Below are positions 1-6,384 of a stretch of 9,146 nucleotides of DNA, in pieces. The notes under the pieces were generated by a model. That model did not search any database and was not told the DNA's origin. It saw only the letters and a program-made list of their open reading frames with translations. This DNA is from Actinomycetota bacterium (lineage in GTDB: Bacteria > Actinomycetota > Humimicrobiia > Humimicrobiales > Humimicrobiaceae): the NCBI GenBank assembly GCA_015711775.1, contig JACVJB010000022.1, forward strand, positions 1-9,146, given 5' to 3'. The translations under genes were made by a program, and so were the position numbers. How positions within the stretch are numbered: the first letter of the stretch is position 1; every line of letters begins with the position of its first letter.

Positions 1-533
1 AAATGAACAATCAAAAGCGATACAAAAAAAGGACCCAATCCTTTTCCAAAATCGTCAAATAGATTAAAAAGGGCAAAAGCTTGTCCGCGTACTCTCGGAT
101 GTGTGACATTCGTCAGTGTTGCCTTGATGATAGGTCCTGTTGGAGCACTTCCAATCCCAGCCAAAAAGGCAACTGCAGCGCAAACGTAATAAGGCGTCGA
201 TGTATCAACATGATTTATTAGAAACCATAAAGGGAAACATCCTAGAATTGCTGTACTTCCAGCAAAGACAGCAGGCAAACGCACATCCATCTGATATAGA
301 GTTTTGCCTCCCACTCCTCCCAATACTAGTCCACCAGCATAACCAAGACTGAACAACAGGAGCGTTGTGGTGGCAGATTCAACAGTAAATCCTCGATCTT
401 CGCTCAAGTAGTCGTTCAGGAATACATTTATGATTCCCCAAGGTATACAGCCTGGTGCACCTTGCAGTAAACTCAAGACGACAGTAGGTGTGGACACAAG
501 CTTCAGTGCTGCCGAGAGATGACGAGAGGCGTT
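1..533 (-). CDS. MFS transporter, internal fragment, eukaryote-like
   Basis: This is an open minus-strand frame with no stop across the whole segment. It runs off base 1 and is cut at the other end near base 533. The translation has several hydrophobic helices and MFS hallmarks: a segment reading PWGIINVFLNDYLSEDRGF, a glycine-rich helix (LGYAGGLVLGGVGG), and a later loop with RVRGQAFALFNLFDDFGKGL, which matches the conserved arginine-rich cytoplasmic loop before a helix. The role would be transport of a small solute across a membrane; the substrate cannot be inferred. The wording of these motifs recalls stramenopile (diatom/oomycete) MFS proteins rather than bacterial ones (from memory, not a search). 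Codon use (TCG, GTC, ACG, CGA, CTG) differs from the rest of the window. There is no start codon: the frame runs into TadB sequence on the opposite strand and meets a stop at 558-560. It is best read as foreign sequence joined to the bacterial contig. Confidence 0.72.
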
Positions 534-635
534 CTTTTTACAACAAAAATCGGGTTTTTAATGCTTTTTCTTGCTGCGCTTTTAATGCTTGCGGGAATTG
601 TCTGGATAATGAGGATTATTAAAATTGAATACTGA
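534..635 (+). CDS. tadB: TadB C-terminal fragment (type II/IV secretion F-domain protein), 5'-truncated
   Basis: The last 33 codons or so of a T2SSF-family inner-membrane protein. The readable tail begins LFTTKIGFLML, continues through one hydrophobic helix, and ends with the basic segment WIMRIIKIEY before TGA at 633-635. An 'FTT-x-x-G' step, a final transmembrane helix and a short basic tail are typical of TadB C-termini. TadB and TadC form the inner-membrane platform of the Tad/Flp pilus. The next gene is a clear tadC, 26 bases downstream, which is the usual order and supports the call. The N-terminal part of the gene is missing because the sequence upstream of about 531-540 is an unrelated MFS fragment on the other strand. 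The fragment is too short for certainty on its own; the assignment rests largely on its position. Confidence 0.65.
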   Translation, partial: LFTTKIGFLMLFLAALLMLAGIVWIMRIIKIEY

Positions 636-661
636 TTTTAATAAACAGGAGATGGTATAAA

Positions 662-1585
662 GTGTATATATATTTAATAATAATTTCCGTATTCGTAGCC
701 GTATTCTGTGGAGTTCTGTTTTTAATTATGCCTAAAATATATGGCAGCAGGAAAGGAAAGGACCTTTCAAAGCTTGATGATTATATTATGCTTGCAAAGA
801 AAAGTGAAGAAAAAACGGCAGGCTCCAGAAAATCGCTTTCAGAAGTTTTTTTGAAGATGTTCTCCTTTACAAGAAGAATACTGCCAAAAAACCTGGTGGA
901 ATCTGTAAGAACAAGGCTCGAACTTGCCGGAGTACAGGAAACTATGCGTGTTGACATTTTTCTTGCAATAAAATTTTTTATGCCGTTTATCCTTTTATTT
1001 ATGCTGGTTTTCTTTATGCTCTTTTTTGAAATACCTGCTTTCGTCAGGCTGTTTCTTGTAATAATGATACCTTTTACATATATATTCCCTGATTTTTATC
1101 TGAAGAATAAAACTGCAAAAAGGCAGGATGAAATAAGGAGGCACCTTCCAAATGCGCTCGATTTGCTGACCATTAGTGTAGAAGCAGGGCTTGGTTTTGA
1201 CCAGGCGCTTATAAAAGTTGCAAATAATATAAAAGGATGCCTGGGGCCCGAGTTTAAGCGTGTCATAAAAGAAATGGAGATAGGGGTATCCCGCAAGGAG
1301 GCCCTCAGAAATTTAAGTAAAAGAACAGATGTTACAGAGCTTAACACCTTTATATTTTCAATTATACAGGCAGATATTTTCGGTATATCAGTGGGAAAGG
1401 TTTTAAGGGTGCAGGCTGCAGAAATGAGAATTAAGAGGAGGCAGCTTGCAGAGGAAAAAGGAATGAAGGCGCCCGTTAAACTTGTATTTCCTACGATACT
1501 GTTTTTATTTCCTGCCCTGATGGTTGTTGTTTTGGGACCTGCTGCCATAAGGATATGGGATACATTAAAACTGCTTATGCAGTAG
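662..1585 (+). CDS. tadC: TadC, Tad/Flp pilus inner-membrane platform protein
   Basis: A T2SSF-domain membrane protein of 307 residues, the normal TadC length. It should form the inner-membrane platform with TadB, on which the TadA ATPase acts to assemble Flp pili. Visible parts are an N-terminal helix at residues 2-24, a cytoplasmic linker, two helices at about 101-122 and 127-146, the T2SSF domain from about 155 (start DEIRRHLPNALDLL, then SVEAGLGFDQAL), the conserved stretch FGISVGKVLRVQAAEMR near 240-256, and a last helix at about 270-292 ending in VVVLGPAAIRIWD. The start is GTG at 662, preceded by AGGAG at 647-651 with a 10-base gap; no ATG gives a better N-terminus. It follows tadB by 26 bases, as in an operon. 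No pilin, TadE or other tad gene follows it here, so tadC is the last gene of this locus in the window. Confidence 0.93.
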   Translation: MYIYLIIISVFVAVFCGVLFLIMPKIYGSRKGKDLSKLDDYIMLAKKSEEKTAGSRKSLSEVFLKMFSFTRRILPKNLVESVRTRLELAGVQETMRVDIFLAIKFFMPFILLFMLVFFMLFFEIPAFVRLFLVIMIPFTYIFPDFYLKNKTAKRQDEIRRHLPNALDLLTISVEAGLGFDQALIKVANNIKGCLGPEFKRVIKEMEIGVSRKEALRNLSKRTDVTELNTFIFSIIQADIFGISVGKVLRVQAAEMRIKRRQLAEEKGMKAPVKLVFPTILFLFPALMVVVLGPAAIRIWDTLKLLMQ

Positions 1586-1778
1586 TAAAAAAAATTTCCA
1601 ACGTTCCTGAAATTCCTGTTGCTATTGCAAAGAGGTCAAGCCAGATTCTTTTTACCCTGTCAAATACGAAAAGTTCCTTTGATATATCACATAAAGCTGC
1701 AATTATTGCAGCAATTCCTGTATAAAATCCAAAAGCCGGCGAAAGAATTGAAAGAAATCCGCTACCAGGATTTTTGTC
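1575..1778 (-). pseudogene. Start-less coding-like stretch, probable gene remnant (unknown)
   Basis: A minus-strand frame open for 67 codons between a stop at 1779-1781 and TAA at 1575-1577. It contains no ATG or GTG, and its only TTG is near the end. The translation looks like a real protein rather than chance sequence. It has a GSGFLSILSPAFGFYTGIAA segment forming a hydrophobic helix, a basic/acidic linker (FVFDRVKRIWLDL) and a second helix ending SGTLEIFF. Codon choices match the surrounding genes. It is convergent with tadC and overlaps its last 11 bases. A nearby ATG at 1790-1792 lies in another frame and has no Shine-Dalgarno site. The best reading is the 3' remnant of a membrane-protein gene whose 5' part is lost or frameshifted. 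No family is recognised, and chance cannot be excluded. Confidence 0.35.
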
Positions 1779-1897
1779 TTATTAACCAGCATTTTACCGG
1801 AGCAGGAGTATTAAAATATTATCACATAACAATTAAATTATATATTAGAATAATATTAAAAACAGTACTATTAATAAAAAGGTAAAATTATTTTATT
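1586..1897. other. Intergenic region between tadC and the padR operator
   Basis: About 310 bases hold no intact gene. The left two thirds contain the start-less coding-like stretch on the minus strand. The right third (about 1805-1897) is very AT-rich with no clear reading frame. No convincing rho-independent terminator for tadC is visible: the A-run just after the tadC stop is not preceded by a GC-rich hairpin. Confidence 0.6.
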
Positions 1898-1920
1898 AGT
1901 ATCTTGTATTGCAAGATACT
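1898..1920. promoter_or_regulatory. Perfect palindrome, likely PadR operator (autoregulation)
   Basis: AGTATCTTG at 1898-1906 and its exact complement CAAGATACT at 1912-1920 flank the 5-base spacer TATTG. A 9+9 dyad suits a dimeric winged-helix repressor. It lies 45 bases upstream of the padR start and covers the likely -35 box, so binding would block transcription of the module. PadR-family regulators commonly bind such dyads in their own promoters (known for the family); that this PadR binds here is inference. I saw no second copy of the full dyad elsewhere in the window. Confidence 0.7.
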
Positions 1921-1932
1921 TTGTGGTATTAT
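1904..1932 (+). promoter_or_regulatory. Candidate sigma-A-type promoter for the padR module
   Basis: TTGTAT at 1904-1909 and TATTAT at 1927-1932 are separated by 17 bases. The -35 is a weak match (TTG then AT-rich) and the -10 differs from TATAAT at one position. The -35 lies inside the palindrome. Transcription would begin near 1939, giving a short leader before the padR ATG at 1966. Confidence 0.5.
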
Positions 1933-1965
1933 GTGCCTGCACTGATTAAAAGAAAGGCGAATTAT

Positions 1966-2289
1966 ATGAATATTCAGTTTAAAAAAGGCGTACTGGAACT
2001 TTGTGTCCTTGCGCTTCTTACAGAAAAAAACAGGTATGGATATGACCTGGTTAATGAGATATCAAAAAACATACAGATTTCTGAAGGTACCATATATCCG
2101 CTTTTGCGAAGATTAAAAAATGTCGGCTATGTTACAACTTATCTGCAGGAATCACAGGAAGGCGCTCCGAGAAAGTATTACAAACTTACAGAAAACGGGC
2201 TGAAAATAACCGGTGAATTAAAAAACGACTGGTTTGATTTTGTAAAAAAAGTTAACGGTCTTTTAAAAGGCGGTGGTAAAGATGAATAA
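1966..2289 (+). CDS. PadR-family winged-helix transcriptional regulator
   Basis: A small DNA-binding repressor of 107 residues, typical of the short PadR subfamily. Family landmarks appear in order: an N-terminal helix ([14 protein letters not shown]), then [11 protein letters not shown], the recognition segment [18 protein letters not shown], and the wing [13 protein letters not shown] at about residues 66-78. The C-terminal helix is short, as in this subfamily. The start chosen is ATG 1966, with GAAAGG at 1952-1957 eight bases upstream; a longer frame from TTG 1908-1910 would run through the promoter and operator and is unlikely. Its stop overlaps the ATG of the next gene by 8 bases, so the two are probably translationally coupled. 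The palindrome just upstream suggests it represses its own operon. The signal or effector is unknown. Confidence 0.92.
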   Translation: MNIQFKKGVLELCVLALLTEKNRYGYDLVNEISKNIQISEGTIYPLLRRLKNVGYVTTYLQESQEGAPRKYYKLTENGLKITGELKNDWFDFVKKVNGLLKGGGKDE

Positions 2290-2875
2290 AAAGAAGCATT
2301 TCCTTGAAAGCCTTGAAAAGAACTTAAAGGGCATACCAAAAGATGAAATAAATGATATTCTTGAAGATTTCAGGGAATATTTTGATATCGGCTCTGAGCG
2401 GGGAAGATCAGAAGATGAAATAATATCTTCATTCGGAAACCCGAAAATTATTGCAAAACAGATAAAAGCCGAGTCATATATAAAAAAGGCGGAAGCAAGC
2501 ACTAGCGCCGCTAATATAACCAGGGCAGTATTTACAACTTTAGGCCTGAGTTTTTTCAATATTATTTTTATTCTGCCGGTATTTGCAGTAATTTTTTCCA
2601 TGCTGGCAGCGCTTTTCGCAGCCGCAATATCTATTAGCGCAGCAGGAATTTCAGGAACTGTGGCAAGCTTTTTTTACCCGCTTTATTCCCAGTATTTTAC
2701 TTTCAATATTAATGCCGCAGTGCTGATATTTGCTTTTATCGGAACGTGTTCATTTGGAATTTTATTTTTTATAGGGGATATATATCTTGCAAAACTTATT
2801 TACAGACTGATAGTTAAATATTTAAAACTGAACATAAGTATTGTAAAGGACAGGAGGCAGATAGATGAAATTTAA
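2282..2875 (+). CDS. HAAS/DUF1700-family membrane protein
   Basis: A 197-residue protein with a cytosolic N-terminal HAAS/DUF1700 domain and a membrane part. The N-terminus has the family pattern: [20 protein letters not shown], then an acidic-aromatic stretch ([10 protein letters not shown]), then [18 protein letters not shown], ending about residue 65. Hydrophobic helices follow at about 86-122 (long enough for two) and 144-166, with a basic C-terminal tail. Genes of this family usually sit directly after a short padR, as here; the domain is thought to signal with PadR, but the mechanism is not established. The start chosen is ATG 2282, inside the end of padR, with GGTGG at 2272-2276 five bases upstream; GTG 2273 is possible but has no better site. 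Its 3' end overlaps the next gene's start by 11 bases. Confidence 0.85.
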   Translation: MNKKKHFLESLEKNLKGIPKDEINDILEDFREYFDIGSERGRSEDEIISSFGNPKIIAKQIKAESYIKKAEASTSAANITRAVFTTLGLSFFNIIFILPVFAVIFSMLAALFAAAISISAAGISGTVASFFYPLYSQYFTFNINAAVLIFAFIGTCSFGILFFIGDIYLAKLIYRLIVKYLKLNISIVKDRRQIDEI

Positions 2876-3722
2876 TATAAAAAAACTTGTAATAGTGCTG
2901 GTTTTGATAACGCTTGTTTCTTTTACGGCTGCAGGAATTACGCTGTATATTACAGGGGGAGTTAGCGCCGCATCAGCTGGAGCAGCGCAGATAAAAATTT
3001 CAAAAAGTTATCCTGCCAAAGAAATTAAAAATATTATGATTAATACAGTAAGCACAAAGGTAAATATAATACCTGTTGTAGATAGTAAAGTCGGAATAGA
3101 TTTTTATGGAAATATCACAACAAACCTGACCAATGTCAAACCTGAGCTTCAGGCAAATATTGAAAATGGCACTCTTAACATTGAAATATCGTATCCGAAA
3201 ACTATAAATATCGGGCTTATAAACTTTGAAAAACTGTATCTTGATGTGTATGTGCCGGATAATTATGCAGGCAGCATCGAGGTCGAAACGGTGTCAGGCG
3301 ATCTTGACATAAGAAGGTTCAAGCTTTCCGGGCTTGGTTTTAAAAGCCTCTCCGGAAATATAAACGCAGAATCTGTGATTGCAGATATGCTGGATATAAA
3401 AACTGCTTCGGGAAAAGCAGTTTTAAAAGATATAAGCGGAAATATAAAAATAGATTCAATATCAGGTGAAGCGGATGCAATAATTGGCTCTTTAGAAGGG
3501 GACATAAATATAAAAACAATTTCAGGAAAAGCGCAAATTGAGTTACCCGGCAACAGCGCCTTTAATTTTGAATTCGGCTCAGTTTCAGGAAATATTAAAA
3601 ACGAATTTTCTGCAGATATAAAGTTTATCGATAACCGCAAAATTGAAGGTAGTGTTGGTCAGGGCGCCCACAAAATAATAATCAGCACTACTTCAGGTGA
3701 CATATCAATAAAGAAAGGATAA
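2865..3722 (+). CDS. DUF4097-family beta-solenoid protein, membrane-anchored
   Basis: A 285-residue protein with an N-terminal signal or anchor helix (about residues 7-30) followed by an extracytoplasmic repeat domain. From about residue 140 onward, short strands are separated by SG turns roughly every 17-20 residues (VSGDLDI, LSGNINA, ASGKAVL, ISGNIKI, ISGEADA, ISGKAQI, VSGNIKN, TSGDISI). This is the hallmark of DUF4097 'putative adhesin' domains, which fold as a right-handed beta-helix. No lipobox cysteine is present, so it is probably held by the uncleaved helix. The ATG at 2865 has a strong AGGAGG at 2852-2857 seven bases upstream and overlaps the end of the HAAS gene. PadR-HAAS-DUF4097 gene strings recur in Gram-positive bacteria (from memory). 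The molecular function is unknown. Confidence 0.86.
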   Translation: MKFNIKKLVIVLVLITLVSFTAAGITLYITGGVSAASAGAAQIKISKSYPAKEIKNIMINTVSTKVNIIPVVDSKVGIDFYGNITTNLTNVKPELQANIENGTLNIEISYPKTINIGLINFEKLYLDVYVPDNYAGSIEVETVSGDLDIRRFKLSGLGFKSLSGNINAESVIADMLDIKTASGKAVLKDISGNIKIDSISGEADAIIGSLEGDINIKTISGKAQIELPGNSAFNFEFGSVSGNIKNEFSADIKFIDNRKIEGSVGQGAHKIIISTTSGDISIKKG

Positions 3723-3726
3723 AAAT

Positions 3727-4494
3727 ATGCATAAAAAGATAGTTAAAAAAATTGCAGGTTTCAAAGTGCTGGCAGTTATTCTGGCAATATTTCTTGCTGC
3801 AGCAGCTTTTTCCTCCTGCATAAGAATTACAGGGTTTTCAGGCTCCGGAAACCTTGCTACCCGGGAAAGAAATATATCCGGGATAAGAAGCGTTTCTGTA
3901 AGCGCCGGCATGAACCTTTACATTGAACAGTCAGGATATGAGTCTCTAAGAATAGAAGCCGAAGATAATGTGATTCCAAAAATACTAACAGAAGTAAAAA
4001 ACGGACACCTGGAAATAAAGTACAAGCCATGGATATTTGGCTTTGGCGGAATTAACGTAACAAGTCCTGTAAATATTTATCTTACAATTGCAGATATTGA
4101 TGCAATCAAAGCTTCAAGCGGCTCATATTTAGAGAGTGGCATGATCAGTACAGAAAGCCTTAAACTATCCCTTGCCAGCGGCGCTTCAGGAGAAGTTGAA
4201 ATACAGGTATCAAAGCTTATCGTGGATCTTTCAAGCGGTTCAAATCTTAAAATCGGGGGAACTGCGCAAACACAGGAAGCAGATTTAAGCTCCGGGGTAA
4301 AATATGATGCATACGGCCTTAAGAGCACCCAGGCAAAGCTGGATGTATCAAGCGGCGCTGTGGCTGATATTAATGTAAGCGAACGCCTGGATGTGGATAT
4401 TTCAAGTGGGGCAACTGTAAGATATATCGGAACGCCGAAAATAATCTCCGATATTTCTTCAGGCGGAAATCTTAAAAATGTATCAGAAGAATAA
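3727..4494 (+). CDS. GIN-domain (DUF2807) putative surface lipoprotein 1
   Basis: A 255-residue exported protein. The N-terminus is basic, then hydrophobic, then a lipobox-like AAFSSC with Cys31, so lipid anchoring after signal peptidase II cleavage is likely (the -3 residue is F rather than L). The mature part matches the GIN/DUF2807 'head' domain: an opening strand set with YIEQSGYESLRIEAEDNVI, then NGHLEIKYK, then a repeat region with SSG turns (SSGSYLES, SSGSNLKI, SSGVKYDA, SSGAVADI, SSGATVRY, SSGGNLKN). Such domains form beta-solenoids at the cell surface; the ligand is unknown. GAAAGGA at 3713-3719 lies seven bases before the ATG, and the gene starts 4 bases after the DUF4097 stop, so it belongs to the same operon. 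The next gene is a same-length paralog. Confidence 0.87.
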   Translation: MHKKIVKKIAGFKVLAVILAIFLAAAAFSSCIRITGFSGSGNLATRERNISGIRSVSVSAGMNLYIEQSGYESLRIEAEDNVIPKILTEVKNGHLEIKYKPWIFGFGGINVTSPVNIYLTIADIDAIKASSGSYLESGMISTESLKLSLASGASGEVEIQVSKLIVDLSSGSNLKIGGTAQTQEADLSSGVKYDAYGLKSTQAKLDVSSGAVADINVSERLDVDISSGATVRYIGTPKIISDISSGGNLKNVSEE

Positions 4495-4517
4495 AAAAGT
4501 AAAGCGAAAGGAAAGGT

Positions 4518-5285
4518 ATGAAAATGAACGTAGAAAGAAATAGCATTAAAAAAATTATAACCGCAGCTTCCATTGCCGTCCTTGCAGTGATGCTTTTACT
4601 TACCATGAGCTCCTGCATAACAATCAGGTTAAACAGCCTTAAGGGAAGCGGTGAGGTTGTGTCTGAAGACTTTGATGTAAGCGGGTTTAATAAACTGTCT
4701 TTTTCAGGAATAGGCAAAATCATTATAGAGCAGTCCGGCAAAGAATCTCTTACTGTTGAGGCAGAAAAAAATATAATAGATGCCCTTGAGATAAATGTCA
4801 GCGGAAACAGATTAAATATCGGCCTTAAAAGGGGATTTATAAATATTATTCCGACAAAAGATATTATCTTCCATCTTATGGTAACAGATCTTCAGAAAAT
4901 AGATCTTACGGGAGCGGGAAGCGTTATTTGTGAAAGCTTTGAGACTGAAAACCTGGAAATAAATTCAAGCGGGCTGGGAAATATAGAATTTTATATTGAG
5001 GCTGAAAATCTTGAAACAGAAATATCGGGCGCAGGAAAGGTAATAATGGCTGGTAAAGTGGATAGCCAGGAAGTAAAGGTATCTGGCGTCGGTACTTATA
5101 ACGGAAAGGAGCTCCAAAGCAATGAATGCTTAATTAACATAAGCGGCGCAGGTAATGCAATAGTCAATGCAGCGCAAACACTGGATGTAAGGATGAGCGG
5201 CGTTGGCCATGTAGAATATACCGGTAATCCTCAAATAACCCAGAATATATCCGGTGTAGGCGGTACTGTAAAGAGCATTGACTGA
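4518..5285 (+). CDS. GIN-domain (DUF2807) putative surface lipoprotein 2
   Basis: A 255-residue paralog of the gene immediately upstream, with the same length and architecture. It has a basic N-terminus, a hydrophobic helix, a lipobox-like LTMSSC with Cys33, and a GIN head with FNKLSFSGIGKIIIEQSGKE followed by a repeat region. Its turns differ: where the first paralog uses SSG, this one uses SGAG, SGVG or TGAG (TGAGSVIC, SGLGNIEF, SGAGKVIM, SGVGTYNG, SGAGNAIV, SGVGHVEY). The pair probably arose by tandem duplication and then diverged in the turns. Either ATG 4518 (AAAGGA at 4507-4512) or ATG 4524 (GAAAGG at 4511-4516) could be the start; the difference is two residues. It is the last gene of the PadR module, 23 bases after the previous stop. 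The function is unknown beyond likely surface exposure. Confidence 0.86.
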   Translation: MKMNVERNSIKKIITAASIAVLAVMLLLTMSSCITIRLNSLKGSGEVVSEDFDVSGFNKLSFSGIGKIIIEQSGKESLTVEAEKNIIDALEINVSGNRLNIGLKRGFINIIPTKDIIFHLMVTDLQKIDLTGAGSVICESFETENLEINSSGLGNIEFYIEAENLETEISGAGKVIMAGKVDSQEVKVSGVGTYNGKELQSNECLINISGAGNAIVNAAQTLDVRMSGVGHVEYTGNPQITQNISGVGGTVKSID

Positions 5286-5287
5286 AT

Positions 5288-5331
5288 ATGCGCTTAAGCC
5301 AGATTAGCTGGAGGACGCATCAGTATTTTTT
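5288..5331 (+). terminator. Possible terminator of the PadR module
   Basis: ATGCG (5288-5292) pairs with CGCAT (5316-5320). Inside it CCAG (5299-5302) pairs with CTGG (5308-5311) around a 5-base loop, with an unpaired internal loop between the two helices. A T-run follows at 5325-5331. The stem is interrupted and the T-run begins a few bases late, so termination would be partial; some read-through into the next gene is possible. Confidence 0.4.
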
Positions 5332-5377
5332 AAAAAAAATTTGTTAAAAACATAATAAAATCAAAAAGGAGAAAAAA

Positions 5378-5830
5378 ATGAACGATGAAACAAAAAAAGA
5401 GGAAATGAAAGGTAAAAAGATTGTTGAAGGGCCAACAATATATTTCTGGGTGCTTTCAATAATTACTGGCCTGGGGCATTTTTCGCTTAATTTTGGTAAC
5501 TGGATGGGCAATGATTTTCATATCGGACCCGTTTCAATAGGTCTGCCTTCACCGAATACATCCTTTATTTTTGTTGCTTTATTTGTAGCTTCTCTTATAG
5601 GCCTGTATGTCAGGAAGAGCTGGGCCGTGCCTGTTGGAAGGGCAGGGCTTGTTGTTTCAATGGTAATATTTTTCCCTGTAGGCACGATTTTTGGCGCAAT
5701 TCTCTGGAAAAGATACAATGATCCTGAAGCAAAAAAATATTTGGATTATGTTGAGGCTGCAGATAAAGAAAAAGATGTTGACTCTACAAAGCCGCCAGTA
5801 AATGATTCAGAAAATAATGCCGTTAAATAA
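5378..5830 (+). CDS. Small three-helix membrane protein, unknown function
   Basis: A 150-residue protein that I do not assign to a family. It has a charged cytosolic N-terminus (about 18 residues rich in K and E), three hydrophobic helices at about 19-39, 61-78 and 83-109, then a hydrophilic, acidic tail of about 40 residues. The end of the last helix reads IFGAILWKRYNDPEAKKYL. This resembles the 'G-x-x-x-G-x-x-x-LW...P-E-x-K-x-Y' ending of many small bacterial membrane proteins of unknown role. AAGGAG at 5366-5371 lies six bases before the ATG. The gene follows the PadR module on the same strand after a 92-base gap with a possible terminator, so it may be partly co-transcribed. It converges on arsC across a shared hairpin. 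Confidence 0.8.
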   Translation: MNDETKKEEMKGKKIVEGPTIYFWVLSIITGLGHFSLNFGNWMGNDFHIGPVSIGLPSPNTSFIFVALFVASLIGLYVRKSWAVPVGRAGLVVSMVIFFPVGTIFGAILWKRYNDPEAKKYLDYVEAADKEKDVDSTKPPVNDSENNAVK

Positions 5831-5849
5831 ATACAGGCATATATTTAAT

Positions 5850-5889
5850 AAAAAAAGAATGGGTATCTGTATAAAGGTACCCATTCTTT
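5850..5889. terminator. Bidirectional rho-independent terminator between convergent genes
   Basis: AAAGAATGGGTA at 5854-5865 is exactly complementary to TACCCATTCTTT at 5878-5889, and the stem can extend inward by a wobble and a C-G pair. On the minus strand the hairpin is followed by a run of seven T, giving a good terminator for arsC. On the plus strand the T-run is short (CTTTAT), but the hairpin can still end transcription of the membrane-protein gene that stops at 5830. Confidence 0.85.
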
Positions 5890-5922
5890 ATGCCGTTTAT
5901 GTAAGCAAAATCCCGGCTTGCT

Positions 5923-6384
5923 TTACCCGGATTTAAGTCTGGCAACTGCTTCTTCAACTGATTTTGAATCCAGTATTGTTTTTATAAGATTATTCACTTT
6001 ATTTTCTATAATATCCCTCACTTTCCTGAAAGAATCAGCGGGCATTCCGACCGGGTCCTCAATCTGCCAGTCACCCCTGTATTTAGCCGGCACATAAGGA
6101 CAGTTTACCCCGCAGCCCATGGAAACCAGGATATCTATACTTCCCGGTATTTCAGAAAGAGTTTTTGGATAATGTGACGAAATGTCAATGCCTTTTTCCT
6201 TCATTGCGGTAACAGCAGAGGGATTAACTTCATGAGCAGGATGCGTGCCTGCGCTGTAAATCTGTATAAGGCTGTTTTGGTTATAAAGACCCTTTTGCCC
6301 TTTTAAAAGGTTTTTTGCAAATCCTTCAGCCATCTGGCTTCTGCATGAATTGCCAGTGCATACAAAGGCTACGCTTATTTCCAT
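5923..6384 (-). CDS. arsC: Arsenate reductase, thioredoxin-coupled (LMW-phosphatase fold)
   Basis: Reduces arsenate to arsenite in the cytosol, using a low-molecular-weight phosphatase fold and a cysteine relay regenerated by thioredoxin. With the start at 6384 the protein has 153 residues, usual for this family. The P-loop is C9-TGNSC-R15 (CX5R). SAG at 44-46 is the conserved loop. The redox cysteines are Cys91 and Cys95 in MGCGVNCPYVPAKYR, and the general-acid Asp110 is in the DP motif (EDPVG). The start chosen is the ATG at 6382-6384, which has GGAG (6391-6394 on this strand) six bases upstream. An ATG 12 bases further upstream lacks a Shine-Dalgarno site and its own sequence contains that GGAG. 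No arsR, arsB or acr3 is present in the window, so the gene is alone here. A plain tyrosine phosphatase is less likely because of the second cysteine pair. Confidence 0.9.
   Translation of the reverse strand: MEISVAFVCTGNSCRSQMAEGFAKNLLKGQKGLYNQNSLIQIYSAGTHPAHEVNPSAVTAMKEKGIDISSHYPKTLSEIPGSIDILVSMGCGVNCPYVPAKYRGDWQIEDPVGMPADSFRKVRDIIENKVNNLIKTILDSKSVEEAVARLKSG

Noticed and set aside
140..352. Plus-strand open frame of 70 codons
   Set aside because: It lies antisense to the MFS fragment, its protein is low in hydrophobic order and rich in Q and H, and it has no ribosome site.
1096..1548. Minus-strand open frame of 150 codons inside tadC
   Set aside because: Shadow of tadC; tadC shows clear family motifs and the antisense product does not.
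1619..1885. Plus-strand open frame of 88 codons in the tadC-padR gap
   Set aside because: No Shine-Dalgarno site, no recognisable motif, and its composition looks like the antisense of the minus-strand coding-like stretch followed by AT-rich spacer.
3263..3640. Minus-strand frame inside the DUF4097 gene, and similar frames at 2263-2601, 3705-3911, 4077-4328 and 4472-4741
   Set aside because: Antisense shadows of well-supported plus-strand genes, with serine/proline-rich products created by the repeat codons.
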